Part shown: positions 8,618 through 16,668 of the stretch, piece after piece
Position numbering within the stretch: position 1 is the first letter of the stretch
Layout of the letters: each line of letters opens with the position of its first letter
Assembly: GCA_964648465.1 (NCBI GenBank)
Contig: CAZYMU010000015.1
Span: forward strand, 1-64,000
Reading direction: 5' to 3'
Length of the DNA stretch: 64,000 nt
DNA from: Aminicenans sp964648465
GTDB lineage: Bacteria > Acidobacteriota > Aminicenantia > Aminicenantales > Aminicenantaceae
Program-made: the position numbers and the translations under genes
Notes under the pieces: model-generated
The model's database searches: none
What the model was told of the DNA's origin: nothing
What the model saw: the letters and a program-made list of their open reading frames with translations, nothing else

Positions 8618-10990
8618 ATGAGAAACTTTATATTTGCATTAATTCTTATATGTTTACCTCTTTTTCTTTCTGGCCAGGAGATCGTAGAGAAGATAGAAAT
8701 TGATGGAAATGACCATGTGACACGGGATACAATTCTTTATTATCTTTCTTCAAGAGAAGGAGACTATTACAATAAGGAGTTGCTGAGAAGAGATTTTAAA
8801 ATTTTATGGTCAACAGGATTTTTTTCTAATATCAAAATAGAGGAAAAAGAAGGGGAAAAAGGAAAGATTGTAAAAATAATCGTAGAAGAGAATCCTATTA
8901 TCAAAGATATTGTCTATAAGACAGGGAAAAAATTAAAAGAAGATGACATACTTGAGAAGTTAAAGGAGGAAAACAAATACATGCTTCCTTATTCTTACTA
9001 TAGTCCATATAAAATCCAAAGAATAGAGGAAACTATCAAGGAATTGCTGGTAGAAAAAGGCCTTACTGCTGGGCAGGTAAAAACTGAACTAAATAAGATT
9101 GGGAAGAATGAAATAGGAGTTGTATTTCATATTAATGAGGGGCCGAAAGTCAGAGTGGGTGAGATTGTCTTCGAAGGGAAGGCCAAGTTGAGGGATGGTA
9201 TTCTAAGAAGTGCAATAAAAGAAAACAGAGAACATGGTGTTATTTCGTGGGTATTAGGGAAGGATTCGTTCAAGCAAAATAAACTCAGCGAAGATTTAGA
9301 AAATTTAAGGAAGATATATCAAGAGTTTGGATATATGGAAGCTATAATTGGTGAGCCCAGGATAGAAAACCTTACAAGGAAATCTATTTTTTTCCGGAAG
9401 CAACAGATGAAAAGGATCATAATACCAGTCAATGCTGGATATCGTTACTTTGTTGGGGATATTAATGTTGAGGGAAATAAAATCTTCAACTCGAAATACT
9501 TACGCTCGCTTATTCACTACAATAAGGGTGATGTTTACAGTATTAAAGTAAGAGAAAAAGCGGTTGAAGACATTTCAGAGCTATACAGGAATTTCGGTTA
9601 TCTATATTTCCAAGTAAGGCCGGTAGAAAATCTTGATCCTAAGAGAAAGCGTGTCAATGTAACATTTAATATTTATGAAGGCGAGATTGTATATCTTAAT
9701 AGGCTTGAATTTGAGGGAAATATATATACAAAAGACAAGGTTATCAGACGCGAAATGCTTATAAGAGAAGGGGGCAGATTTAGTCTTGCCTTGTTCAAAG
9801 ACAGCCTCTTGAGGATGAAGCAGCTTGGATTGGTTGAGGTTGATAAAGAGCCGGAGTGGAAACAGAATCCTGAGGACCCCACCCAGATGGATGTTAATAT
9901 TAGAGTGAGTGAACTTCAAAGAAATAATATTCAGTTTACTGCAGGATATAGTGGTTATCAGGGGACTTTTGTAGCTTTAAGTTACGGTACTGTCAATTTT
10001 TTAGGAGCGGGAGAAAAATTAGACCTTTCACTTCAGTATGGAAAGAGAATGAAGAACTATTCGTTTGGATTTACTGAACCTTACTTTCTTGATTTGCCAA
10101 TAAGTGTCGGTTTTACTATTTTTGACCGTTTTAATATTTATCCAGGTCTGTACGACCAGAAATCAAAGGGGATTGATTTTCATGTCGGATCCAGAATTAA
10201 GGGTTACTGGAGAGGAAATCTTTCTTATAACTACCAATTTATGACACTTAATGAACCTTCAGAAGAAGGATATCTTGGTTATTATGGAGGCTATGGAGGT
10301 TACGGAGGCTATGGAGGCTATGGAGGTTATGGTGGTGGCTATAGTCCTTACTCTTACGGTGGAATGTATGGCTTTGGAAAATATAATGTAAGCAGCATTT
10401 CTCCGACTTTATATCGAAACACTGTAGACAGCCCTTTAACACCATCCAGTGGTTCTTTGTATTTGGTCTCATGCAAATTTGCAGGAGGGATTCTTGGAGG
10501 GGATATTGACTTGATTAAGCCGCGTTTTGAGTGGTCTTTATTCCAGCCAATTATTAAGAACCATTCACTCGGATTCCATATGGAGTACAAGTTCAATAAA
10601 CATTTTGGTGACGCTGAAATTCCGTTCTGGGAGAGATTTTATCTTGGAGGAGAAAGGTCTATAAGAGGTTATAATATTTACTCCATAGGACCTCGCAATG
10701 AGAATGGGCAGAACCTGGGAGGCGAAAAGTCTTTCGTTTTTAATGCAGAATATATCATGCCTGTTGGAGGTCCTTTATATTTTATATTGTTTTACGATGC
10801 AGGCAATGCTTATGGGCCAGATCAGAAAGTTAGCATGAAGGATATGTATACTTCTGCAGGATTAGAAGTAAGAATTTTTATCCCTGCAGTAAGAGTTCCT
10901 TTCAGGCTTATTTTTTCTTATAACAACAAGAAAATATATGCTGACGATAACAACTTTACTTTTCGTTTTGCAGTTGGAACTACATTTTAA
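8618..10990 (+). CDS. bamA: Outer membrane protein assembly factor BamA (Omp85 family)
   Basis: Central component of the beta-barrel assembly machine. A signal peptide (MRNFIFALILICLPLFLSGQ) begins at ATG 8618, preceded by AAGGAAG; the open frame starts earlier at 8567, but that start would bury the signal. The N-terminal half carries about five POTRA domains, and the C-terminal half is the 16-strand barrel. The conserved lid-lock motif appears as ERFYLGGERSIRGYN. The barrel contains an unusual Gly-Tyr run (nucleotides about 10279-10373), a YGG/GGY repeat of about 30 residues that is probably in an extracellular loop. Total 790 residues. Upstream of ompH/skp, as in many Gram-negatives. Confidence 0.95.
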   Translation: MRNFIFALILICLPLFLSGQEIVEKIEIDGNDHVTRDTILYYLSSREGDYYNKELLRRDFKILWSTGFFSNIKIEEKEGEKGKIVKIIVEENPIIKDIVYKTGKKLKEDDILEKLKEENKYMLPYSYYSPYKIQRIEETIKELLVEKGLTAGQVKTELNKIGKNEIGVVFHINEGPKVRVGEIVFEGKAKLRDGILRSAIKENREHGVISWVLGKDSFKQNKLSEDLENLRKIYQEFGYMEAIIGEPRIENLTRKSIFFRKQQMKRIIIPVNAGYRYFVGDINVEGNKIFNSKYLRSLIHYNKGDVYSIKVREKAVEDISELYRNFGYLYFQVRPVENLDPKRKRVNVTFNIYEGEIVYLNRLEFEGNIYTKDKVIRREMLIREGGRFSLALFKDSLLRMKQLGLVEVDKEPEWKQNPEDPTQMDVNIRVSELQRNNIQFTAGYSGYQGTFVALSYGTVNFLGAGEKLDLSLQYGKRMKNYSFGFTEPYFLDLPISVGFTIFDRFNIYPGLYDQKSKGIDFHVGSRIKGYWRGNLSYNYQFMTLNEPSEEGYLGYYGGYGGYGGYGGYGGYGGGYSPYSYGGMYGFGKYNVSSISPTLYRNTVDSPLTPSSGSLYLVSCKFAGGILGGDIDLIKPRFEWSLFQPIIKNHSLGFHMEYKFNKHFGDAEIPFWERFYLGGERSIRGYNIYSIGPRNENGQNLGGEKSFVFNAEYIMPVGGPLYFILFYDAGNAYGPDQKVSMKDMYTSAGLEVRIFIPAVRVPFRLIFSYNNKKIYADDNNFTFRFAVGTTF

Positions 10991-11030
10991 ATATAATAAT
11001 GGTTTTCGAGTCATATTAAGGAGGCATAAG

Positions 11031-11570
11031 ATGATTAAGAGGAGTACAAAGAAGAGCCTGTTTTTTGCTGTTCTAATTACAATTTTGTTCTCTTTAGGTT
11101 TTGCTCAACAAACTTCTAAGATTGGAATTGTGAATTCCAATGAGGTTTTAGAAAAATCTATTGAAGGAAAGAAAGTCATTGCGCAGGTAGAGGCAAAAAA
11201 TAAGAAAAATCAGGAGGAATTAGCCAAGATAGACGATGATATACGCAAGTTGCAAACAAAGCTTAATACCCAAAGATTGACTTTGACAAATGAAGCAATG
11301 ATGCAATTGAATTCAGATTTGCAGAGGAAACAGACAGAAAGAAAACGCTTTGCAGAAGATTCTTATAATGATATGCAAGAATTTACAGCAAGACTTTTTC
11401 AAAGAGTTCAGGGTGAACTTCTTCCTATCATTGAGCAGGTTGGGAAGGAAAAAAACCTTGATTTAATATTTGATCTGTTGAAAAGCGGAACGATCTATTT
11501 CAACCCGGCTATAAATATTACCGAAGATGTTATTAAGAAATACGATGCTTCAAAAACCTCACAAAAGTAA
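11031..11570 (+). CDS. OmpH/Skp-family periplasmic chaperone
   Basis: A 179-residue secreted protein with a signal peptide ending near LGFAQQ, followed by KIGIVNSNEVLEKSIEGKK, the usual OmpH/Skp start, and a long charged coiled-coil helix pair (about residues 60-130). Skp-like chaperones hold unfolded outer-membrane proteins for BamA. The ATG at 11031 is preceded by AAGGAGG, so the longer upstream reading overlapping bamA is rejected. It lies between bamA and fabZ, the classic envelope gene order. Confidence 0.9.
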   Translation: MIKRSTKKSLFFAVLITILFSLGFAQQTSKIGIVNSNEVLEKSIEGKKVIAQVEAKNKKNQEELAKIDDDIRKLQTKLNTQRLTLTNEAMMQLNSDLQRKQTERKRFAEDSYNDMQEFTARLFQRVQGELLPIIEQVGKEKNLDLIFDLLKSGTIYFNPAINITEDVIKKYDASKTSQK

Positions 11571-12021
11571 AGATTCACTAAATATTAAGGAAATATTAGG
11601 TATCCTTCCCCACCGCTATCCTTTTTTACTTGTAGATAAGGTTTTAAAGTTAGATAAGGGGAAATCGATTGTTGCTGTAAAGAATGTTACTTATAATGAA
11701 CCTTTCTTTCAGGGCCATTTTCCAGAATTTAAGGTCATGCCGGGTGTTTTGATTGTTGAAGCTCTGGCTCAAGCGGGAGGAATCCTTCTTTATAGCTCTA
11801 TTCCTGACGCTGAGAAAAAACTTGTTTTTCTTAGCAAGATAGACAATGCAAAATTCAGGAAGCCTGTAGTTCCCGGTGACCAATTAAAGTTTAATGTGGA
11901 GCTTGTTAAACTCAAAAACAGATTTTGCCGTGTAAAGGGAAAGGCCTATGTTGATAGTGAAATTGCTCTCGAATGTGATATTATAGCATCTATAATGGAT
12001 TTTGAGGAATTGAATGAGTAA
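11545..12021 (+). CDS. fabZ: 3-hydroxyacyl-[ACP] dehydratase FabZ
   Basis: Dehydrates (3R)-hydroxyacyl-ACP in fatty acid synthesis and competes with LpxA for hydroxyacyl-ACP. Hallmarks are LPHRYPFLLVDKVL with the active-site His and GHFPEFKVMPGVLIVEALAQ with the catalytic acidic residue. The start overlaps the end of the ompH gene; ATG 11545 gives 158 residues, ATG 11527 is a possible alternative. It overlaps lpxA by 8 bases, so the two are probably translationally coupled. Confidence 0.94.
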   Translation: MLQKPHKSKDSLNIKEILGILPHRYPFLLVDKVLKLDKGKSIVAVKNVTYNEPFFQGHFPEFKVMPGVLIVEALAQAGGILLYSSIPDAEKKLVFLSKIDNAKFRKPVVPGDQLKFNVELVKLKNRFCRVKGKAYVDSEIALECDIIASIMDFEELNE

Positions 12022-12838
12022 GGATGAGATTTTTATCCATCCCACTTCAACAGTTCATCAGAATGCCCAGTTAGATTCAGGAATCTACATTGGACCTTAT
12101 TGTTTTATTGGAGAGAATGTTTCTATCGGAAGGAATACAAGGATCGATGCAAATATTTTTATTAGTGGCCGGACTGAAATAGGAGAAAGCTGTCATTTTT
12201 CTTCCTTTTCCTCTATTGGAACCGAACCCCAAGATATAACTTATAAAGATGAAGAGACACTTGTAAAGATCGGGAACAGAAATGTTTTTCGAGAGTTTAT
12301 AACGGTCCATCGTGGTACAGTCAAAGGCGGGGGAAAAACTGTAATCGGCAATGACAATTATTTCATGGCTTATTCACACATCGCTCATGACTGCAATGTA
12401 GGCAATGAAGTTATCTTTATCAATGCGGGAACCTTAGGAGGGCACGTAACAATAGAAGATTATGCAACAGTAGGGGCATTCAGCGCAGTCCATCAGTTCT
12501 GCCGAGTTGGGAAGCATGCCTTCATTGGTGGTTTCTCTGTCATTACACAGGATGTTTGCCCTTTCTGCAAGGTGGCAGGGGGCCGCCCGCCTCTCTTTAT
12601 TGGACTGAATGCTATTGGCCTCCGGAGGAGAGGTTTTTCCAGGGAAAGGATCAAGAATATTAAACTCATATTCAAAATTATCTTTTATTCCCAACTGAAT
12701 ACAGAGGATGCTTTAACAAGGATTGCTGAAGAGATTTTTCCAGGTGAAGATCGGGATGAGATCGTAAATTTTATTCGGTCTTCCAATAGGGGGATTGTAA
12801 AAAAGACCGCGGAACAATGGAACGCAAACTTGGAATAA
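12014..12838 (+). CDS. lpxA: UDP-N-acetylglucosamine O-acyltransferase LpxA
   Basis: First enzyme of lipid A synthesis, acylating UDP-GlcNAc from 3-hydroxyacyl-ACP. The 274-residue length is normal. The N-terminal part is a left-handed beta helix with hexapeptide repeats (IHPTSTVHQNAQLDSGIYIGP and onward); FMAYSHIAHDCNVGN contains the catalytic His, and the C-terminal helical part includes GLNAIGLRRRGFS, the typical LpxA motif. It overlaps fabZ upstream and lpxI downstream. Because a Gfo/Idh/MocA dehydrogenase follows, the true sugar substrate might be modified (see that entry). Confidence 0.96.
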   Translation: MSKDEIFIHPTSTVHQNAQLDSGIYIGPYCFIGENVSIGRNTRIDANIFISGRTEIGESCHFSSFSSIGTEPQDITYKDEETLVKIGNRNVFREFITVHRGTVKGGGKTVIGNDNYFMAYSHIAHDCNVGNEVIFINAGTLGGHVTIEDYATVGAFSAVHQFCRVGKHAFIGGFSVITQDVCPFCKVAGGRPPLFIGLNAIGLRRRGFSRERIKNIKLIFKIIFYSQLNTEDALTRIAEEIFPGEDRDEIVNFIRSSNRGIVKKTAEQWNANLE

Positions 12839-13620
12839 TTGCGGGTTCGGGGGGAATCCCGTTTTTCCTTCTAAAGGAAGCAAAAAGACAGGGCTATAGT
12901 TGTGTTGTGGCTGCACTGAAGGGGGAAGCAGACTCTTCCCTTCATAATAAGACGGATATCTTTGAATGGATTGATATGAGCGAGGTCATTAGAATAGTAT
13001 CTTTTTTTAAGGAACATGGGGTAAAGGACGCAGTCTTTGCAGGAAAAATTGACAGCCGGATGATTTATGAAAAAGAGAAATTAGATAAAGTTGCAGTGAA
13101 GTTATTGGCTGATGGGACAGACAAAACTCCCACTTCTATTATAAAAACCGCCATTGAATTTCTTGGTGAATATGGAATCAAAATAATAGATCCTACTCAT
13201 TTTATTTCTTCGGCTTTTTGTAAAGAAGGCGTCCTAACAGAGGTAAGACCTTCGCTAGATATAGAAGAGGATATTGCCTTTGGCTGGGAAATTGCAAAAA
13301 AGATTGCTGACATGGATATAGGCCAGACAGTCATTGTTAAAGATAAAGCTGTCGTAGCTGTCGAAGGTTTAGAAGGAACGAATGAATCAATAAAGAGAGG
13401 AGGGCTTCTTGCGGGAAAAGGAATAGTCGTTATCAAAGTTGGCCGTTCAAAGCAAGATGCAAGGATCGATTTGCCCGCGGTTGGACTGAATACTGTTGAA
13501 AGCCTTGTCGAATCAGGTGGAAAAGTTCTCTGCTTTGAAGCGAAGAAGGTTCCGTTTTTTCAGAAAGAGCAGGGTATAGCACTGGCAAATACCAGTATGA
13601 TTTCTATTGTTGCCAGGTAG
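12817..13620 (+). CDS. lpxI: UDP-2,3-diacylglucosamine pyrophosphatase LpxI
   Basis: A 267-residue DUF1009-family protein, which replaces LpxH in alpha-proteobacteria and many other phyla and hydrolyses UDP-diacylglucosamine to lipid X and UMP. The start RKLGIIAGSGGIPFFLLKEA, the central DKTPTSIIKTAIEFL-like region and the C-terminal DARIDLPAVGLNTVE are typical. It overlaps lpxA by 22 bases. The substrate of the next enzyme, LpxB, is produced here, but lpxB itself is 9 kb away at 22.9 kb. Confidence 0.93.
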   Translation: MERKLGIIAGSGGIPFFLLKEAKRQGYSCVVAALKGEADSSLHNKTDIFEWIDMSEVIRIVSFFKEHGVKDAVFAGKIDSRMIYEKEKLDKVAVKLLADGTDKTPTSIIKTAIEFLGEYGIKIIDPTHFISSAFCKEGVLTEVRPSLDIEEDIAFGWEIAKKIADMDIGQTVIVKDKAVVAVEGLEGTNESIKRGGLLAGKGIVVIKVGRSKQDARIDLPAVGLNTVESLVESGGKVLCFEAKKVPFFQKEQGIALANTSMISIVAR

Positions 13621-13664
13621 ACTATGGCACTGGAATAAGCAAAGTAATATCTGGAGTAAATACT

Positions 13665-14579
13665 ATGGATAAAGTAAGAGTAGGAATAATTGGAGTTGGA
13701 TATTTAGGAGTACAACATGCCAGAATACTTTCCTATCTTGAGGAGGCTGAGCTAATAGGAGTTGCAGATATTGATTTTAAAAAAGCCATGCAGATAGGCA
13801 ACAGGCATGGTGTTCAATACTATGAGAACTACGAGAATATGCTGGATGAAATTGATGCTGGCATAGTGGCTGCTCCAACGACAGAGCATTTTTCTATAGC
13901 TATGAAGTTACTGGATGCAGGAAAATCGGTATTGGTTGAAAAGCCCATAACCGAAACAGTAAAGCAAGGTGACCAGTTAGTTGCGGCAGCCAAGAAAAGC
14001 AGATCTATTCTTCAGGTTGGGCATCTTGAAAGGTTTAATCCGGCTGTAGAAGCCATAGAGAATTTAATCTCTGATCCTAAGTTTATAGAAGTCCAAAGGT
14101 TGGGCTCTTTTTCATCTCGATCTCTGGACATTGATGTAGTCTTGGATCTTATGATTCATGACTTGGAAATCATACTATCTTTGATTAAAGATGAAGTGAA
14201 AGTTATTAGGTCTTCAGGTATCCATGTGCTCTCTGATAAGATTGATATCGCTAATGCTCGTCTGGAATTCAGATCAGGCTGTGTGGCAACACTCACAGCC
14301 AGCCGGGTTCATCAGGGGAAAGTAAGAAAACTGCGAATTTTCGAGCCGACTGCCTATTATTCGATCGACTATATTGATCAGGAAGTAAAAATTTTTCCAT
14401 TAAACGGGCGCCAGACTGACATAAAGACTTTGAGAATAAAAAAAGAAGAGCCGCTAAAAAAAGAGCTCAAGAATTTTTTCAGATGTATCCGGGATGGAAA
14501 AATAAGAAAAGTGAATGGTGCAGAAGGTCTGGAAGCTCTCAAACTTGCCTATAATATTCTCGAAGTAGTTGAAACATAA
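13665..14579 (+). CDS. Gfo/Idh/MocA-family oxidoreductase in the lipid A cluster
   Basis: A 304-residue NAD(P)-dependent sugar dehydrogenase-like protein. The Rossmann motif GIIGVGYLGVQHARI is at the N terminus, EKPI (the family Lys) near residue 95, and VGHLERFNPA follows. In several phyla such a gene follows lpxA/lpxI; one characterised relative, GnnA, oxidises UDP-GlcNAc at C3 so that GnnB can aminate it, giving amide-linked lipid A. No gnnB-like aminotransferase is visible here, so a GnnA role is only a possibility. It starts 45 bases after lpxI and is the last gene of the rightward envelope operon. Confidence 0.8.
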   Translation: MDKVRVGIIGVGYLGVQHARILSYLEEAELIGVADIDFKKAMQIGNRHGVQYYENYENMLDEIDAGIVAAPTTEHFSIAMKLLDAGKSVLVEKPITETVKQGDQLVAAAKKSRSILQVGHLERFNPAVEAIENLISDPKFIEVQRLGSFSSRSLDIDVVLDLMIHDLEIILSLIKDEVKVIRSSGIHVLSDKIDIANARLEFRSGCVATLTASRVHQGKVRKLRIFEPTAYYSIDYIDQEVKIFPLNGRQTDIKTLRIKKEEPLKKELKNFFRCIRDGKIRKVNGAEGLEALKLAYNILEVVET

Positions 14580-14618
14580 GGCATGTCGTCCGCTTGATTC
14601 TACACAGGGAAATACACC

Positions 14619-15383
14619 TTACTCGGTCATTTTGAAAAGAGATTCTTCCAAACCAGTATTGAATTTTACCTCAGTCACTGTCATGTTCATGAATTCTTCC
14701 CCATCTTGATATGTGATGAGTGAATGGGCTGTCATTATACCTTCGACTTTTCTGTAATCAGACATAATACTTTCCGCTTCTACTTCAACACCCATTTGAT
14801 TCACAGTGGTTGTTTTAGACTTATAAGTAAGATATGTTTTAGAATCAATATAGATTGTTGCTGTATGGCCGTCAGAGTAGGTTTGTTCGAGAACTAGATA
14901 ATCTTTTCCATCAATTTTTTCTGTCCCTTTATAAGAGTAAGTGATTCCGAATTTTTCGGGATGGAGCAGGGAATCGTTGCCTAGAGATTGCCTCGCCATG
15001 TCCTCTGCCGCTTGTTCTGGCATTTCTTCAGTGCTTCCCGTTTGCGGATTAACCATCCATGCTGTTGTACCGTCAAATGCTTGAGTGATTACCATCCCCA
15101 TTATTTCTATATCCAAGCGCATCATGTTTGGTTCTTTCTGGTACATTGTTAGTGAGCCGCTCATGCCCATCTGGGTTAATTCCATGGAGCCGGAAACGCT
15201 ACTATCTGTGATGTTCTCTAGAAGTTTTCTCCCCCCTTGAGCCTTGATCATTTTATCCACTATTTTAATGGCTTCAGGATCGGATTTTACTTTTTGTCCC
15301 TTATTATTAAAACTGAAACCAGGAATACTTACCAGACTAATTAAAAAAATCGCTAGAATACAAAGAGAAAATGTTCTTTTCAT
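14619..15383 (-). CDS. Exported LolA-like / outer-membrane lipoprotein-sorting type protein
   Basis: A 254-residue protein with a signal peptide (MKRTFSLCILAIFLISLVS) chosen at ATG 15383 because GAGGAGA precedes it. The mature part resembles the LolA/LolB-fold exported proteins common in Acidobacteriota: a KMIKAQGGRKLLENI start, then alternating strands such as SGSMELTQMGMSGSLTMYQK, FDGTTAWMVNPQTG and YLVLEQTYSDGHTATIYIDSKTYL. These proteins are probably periplasmic hydrophobic-ligand carriers, but function is unproven. The gene converges on the Gfo/Idh/MocA gene with a 40-base gap. Confidence 0.7.
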   Translation of the reverse strand: MKRTFSLCILAIFLISLVSIPGFSFNNKGQKVKSDPEAIKIVDKMIKAQGGRKLLENITDSSVSGSMELTQMGMSGSLTMYQKEPNMMRLDIEIMGMVITQAFDGTTAWMVNPQTGSTEEMPEQAAEDMARQSLGNDSLLHPEKFGITYSYKGTEKIDGKDYLVLEQTYSDGHTATIYIDSKTYLTYKSKTTTVNQMGVEVEAESIMSDYRKVEGIMTAHSLITYQDGEEFMNMTVTEVKFNTGLEESLFKMTE

Positions 15384-15395
15384 TTGTTTCTCCTC

Positions 15396-15412
15396 GTGAA
15401 TAATCCACATTA
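15396..15412 (+). repeat. Dispersed short motif GTGAATAATCCA, copy in 5' region of the exported-protein gene
   Basis: GTGAATAATCCACATTA matches the right end of the family A elements (177-194, 63074-63089). Here it lies alone, just upstream of the ribosome-binding site of the leftward gene. Confidence 0.5.
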
Positions 15413-15518
15413 TCATAGATAATCAAGATTGTATAGATTTTAAAGAGTTTATACTAACAAGTAAAGAATAAATTTGCATTAATTATGGGGAATGCTTTTT
15501 TACATGAAGGGGGCTTTG

Positions 15519-15713
15519 CTATTTTATTTTATTATAAAGAGTTTGTCTGGATATATTCAGTATTGTCGCAGTCTGGCTTATGTTGTTTCCTGTAATCTTG
15601 AGAAGATAGTTGATGTATTCTTTTTTCAAATTTTCAAGATTAGGAAGTTCGTTTTTAACAAAGTTCTTGTTGTTAAGAGTTATATAGTAATAAAGATATC
15701 GTGGCATATTCAT
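15519..15713 (-). pseudogene. Fis-type HTH remnant of an NtrC-family regulator
   Basis: A 64-codon frame whose last 40 residues (EYINYLLKITGNNISQTATI, then LNISRQTLYNKIK) are the C-terminal DNA-binding domain of a sigma-54 activator. It closely resembles the end of the intact regulator encoded at 16669-18030 (EYIIYLLKVCRNNLRKTAKI, then LNISRTTLYNKL). Receiver and AAA+ domains are absent, and the reading frame begins next to a dispersed repeat motif at 15717-15734. Most likely this is the leftover of a second, deleted activator gene. A functional small DNA-binding protein is possible but there is no ribosome site. Confidence 0.65.
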
Positions 15714-15716
15714 TTT

Positions 15717-15734
15717 AGTAATAATCCAGGTTAG
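15717..15734 (+). repeat. Dispersed short motif AATAATCCAGGTTAG
   Basis: AGTAATAATCCAGGTTAG equals the right end of family A copy 1 in its last 15 bases. It marks the point where the truncated HTH frame loses similarity to the intact regulator. Confidence 0.5.
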
Positions 15735-15757
15735 AGAATATTTTTTGATAAATCATA

Positions 15758-16405
15758 TTATTTTGATTTGGATTCATGAATCAGTCTGATGTTGTTGGCA
15801 ACAATATAAGACATAGCAAAGTTGCTGATAAGACTGACAGCCCAGGCGAGTTTTCTATTTTGTTTATATAGTTTTTGCATCAGAAAATGGTTTCCTGCTG
15901 TCAGGCCGATCTTAACTGCTGCAAAAGCGAAATCGTTTTTTACAAAAGGTTTCATTATTGGGTTGGATTCTATTAAATTATTACATTTTAGGGCTTCTTT
16001 CGTAGAAAAATAATCTGCGACATTTAAAGCAGTTAATGTAACTAATGATGTTGTGAATAAGGAATTTTTTAATTTTTCTAATTTAATTTGTTTCTCAAAA
16101 TATTTTGAAGCATCACTGTTAACTTCAATCTTTTTAGGATTAAAGGCAAATTTATTATTAAGATGGTTGTCATTGCTGTCTATATACTGAAATAATAATT
16201 CTAGATTAAAGGATAGTTTGGATTCCAGAGGTGTGAAATAGGAAATATTATAAGAAGGATCATTGGTGGTTTTTGTTGTTTTGTTTAAACCCTGTTCATT
16301 CTCTCTGTTATTTTCTGCCATTAAAGGGAGATAAAGAAATAATATAGTGGTTAGAGTAATCAATAAAAATGTTTTTAGTCGCCTGGAACCATTTCCTTGA
16401 TGCAT
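15758..16405 (-). CDS. Small exported/membrane protein of unknown function, probable sigma-54 target
   Basis: I do not recognise a named function. The 215-residue product starts at ATG 16405 (AGGAGG 7 bases upstream) and has an N-terminal hydrophobic segment or signal (LKTFLLITLTTILFLYLPLM). The C-terminal half has LNVADYFSTKEALKCNNLIE, then SNPIMKPFV and two or three hydrophobic stretches, like small membrane proteins (DUF5658-like) found in several phyla. Upstream are a near-consensus sigma-54 promoter (16445-16459) and two palindromic activator sites (16535-16551, 16614-16630), and next comes the NtrC-type regulator gene. This context implies inducible expression. Confidence 0.65.
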   Translation of the reverse strand: MHQGNGSRRLKTFLLITLTTILFLYLPLMAENNRENEQGLNKTTKTTNDPSYNISYFTPLESKLSFNLELLFQYIDSNDNHLNNKFAFNPKKIEVNSDASKYFEKQIKLEKLKNSLFTTSLVTLTALNVADYFSTKEALKCNNLIESNPIMKPFVKNDFAFAAVKIGLTAGNHFLMQKLYKQNRKLAWAVSLISNFAMSYIVANNIRLIHESKSK

Positions 16406-16444
16406 TCGTTCCTCCTGAGCCCTGTTTTCATAATGAATAATTAA

Positions 16445-16459
16445 GCAAGATAAGTGCCA
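16445..16459 (-). promoter_or_regulatory. Sigma-54 promoter (-24/-12)
   Basis: Read on the minus strand the sequence is TGGCAC-TTATC-TTGC, matching the consensus TGGCAC-N5-TTGC with exact GG-to-GC spacing. It would start transcription near 16433, about 28 bases before the ATG at 16405. The two palindromic sites lie roughly 110 and 190 bases upstream of that start, the usual distance for activator binding. Confidence 0.8.
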
Positions 16460-16534
16460 GTCCATGAAAGTTTCTTATCTTGCTGATAATAAATAGGTTA
16501 GAAGGAATATCCTGGCGGTTTCAAAATATTGATA

Positions 16535-16551
16535 TGTTCATAATTTGAACA
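16535..16551. promoter_or_regulatory. Palindromic activator site 1 (TGTTCA-N5-TGAACA)
   Basis: A perfect inverted repeat, TGTTCA TAATT TGAACA. The same arms and spacing recur at 16614-16630, centres 79 bp apart. Position upstream of a sigma-54 promoter and beside an NtrC-type gene suggests the binding site of that regulator. Confidence 0.75.
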
Positions 16552-16613
16552 CTAAAATATTATATTGATGATAACATGTTGATAATAAATAGATTAAGTC
16601 TTTTTGATGAATG

Positions 16614-16630
16614 TGTTCAGAAAGTGAACA
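16614..16630. promoter_or_regulatory. Palindromic activator site 2 (TGTTCA-N5-TGAACA)
   Basis: A perfect inverted repeat, TGTTCA GAAAG TGAACA, identical in arms and spacing to site 1. It lies about 40 bases past the stop codon of the regulator gene. Confidence 0.75.
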
Positions 16631-16668
16631 ATTAGATTTGGGTGCTGTGGAAATAGTTCATGTAGAAA

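Noticed and set aside
10248..10472. Histidine-rich leftward frame opposite bamA
   Set aside because: It is the antisense of the Gly-Tyr repeat, with no ribosome site.
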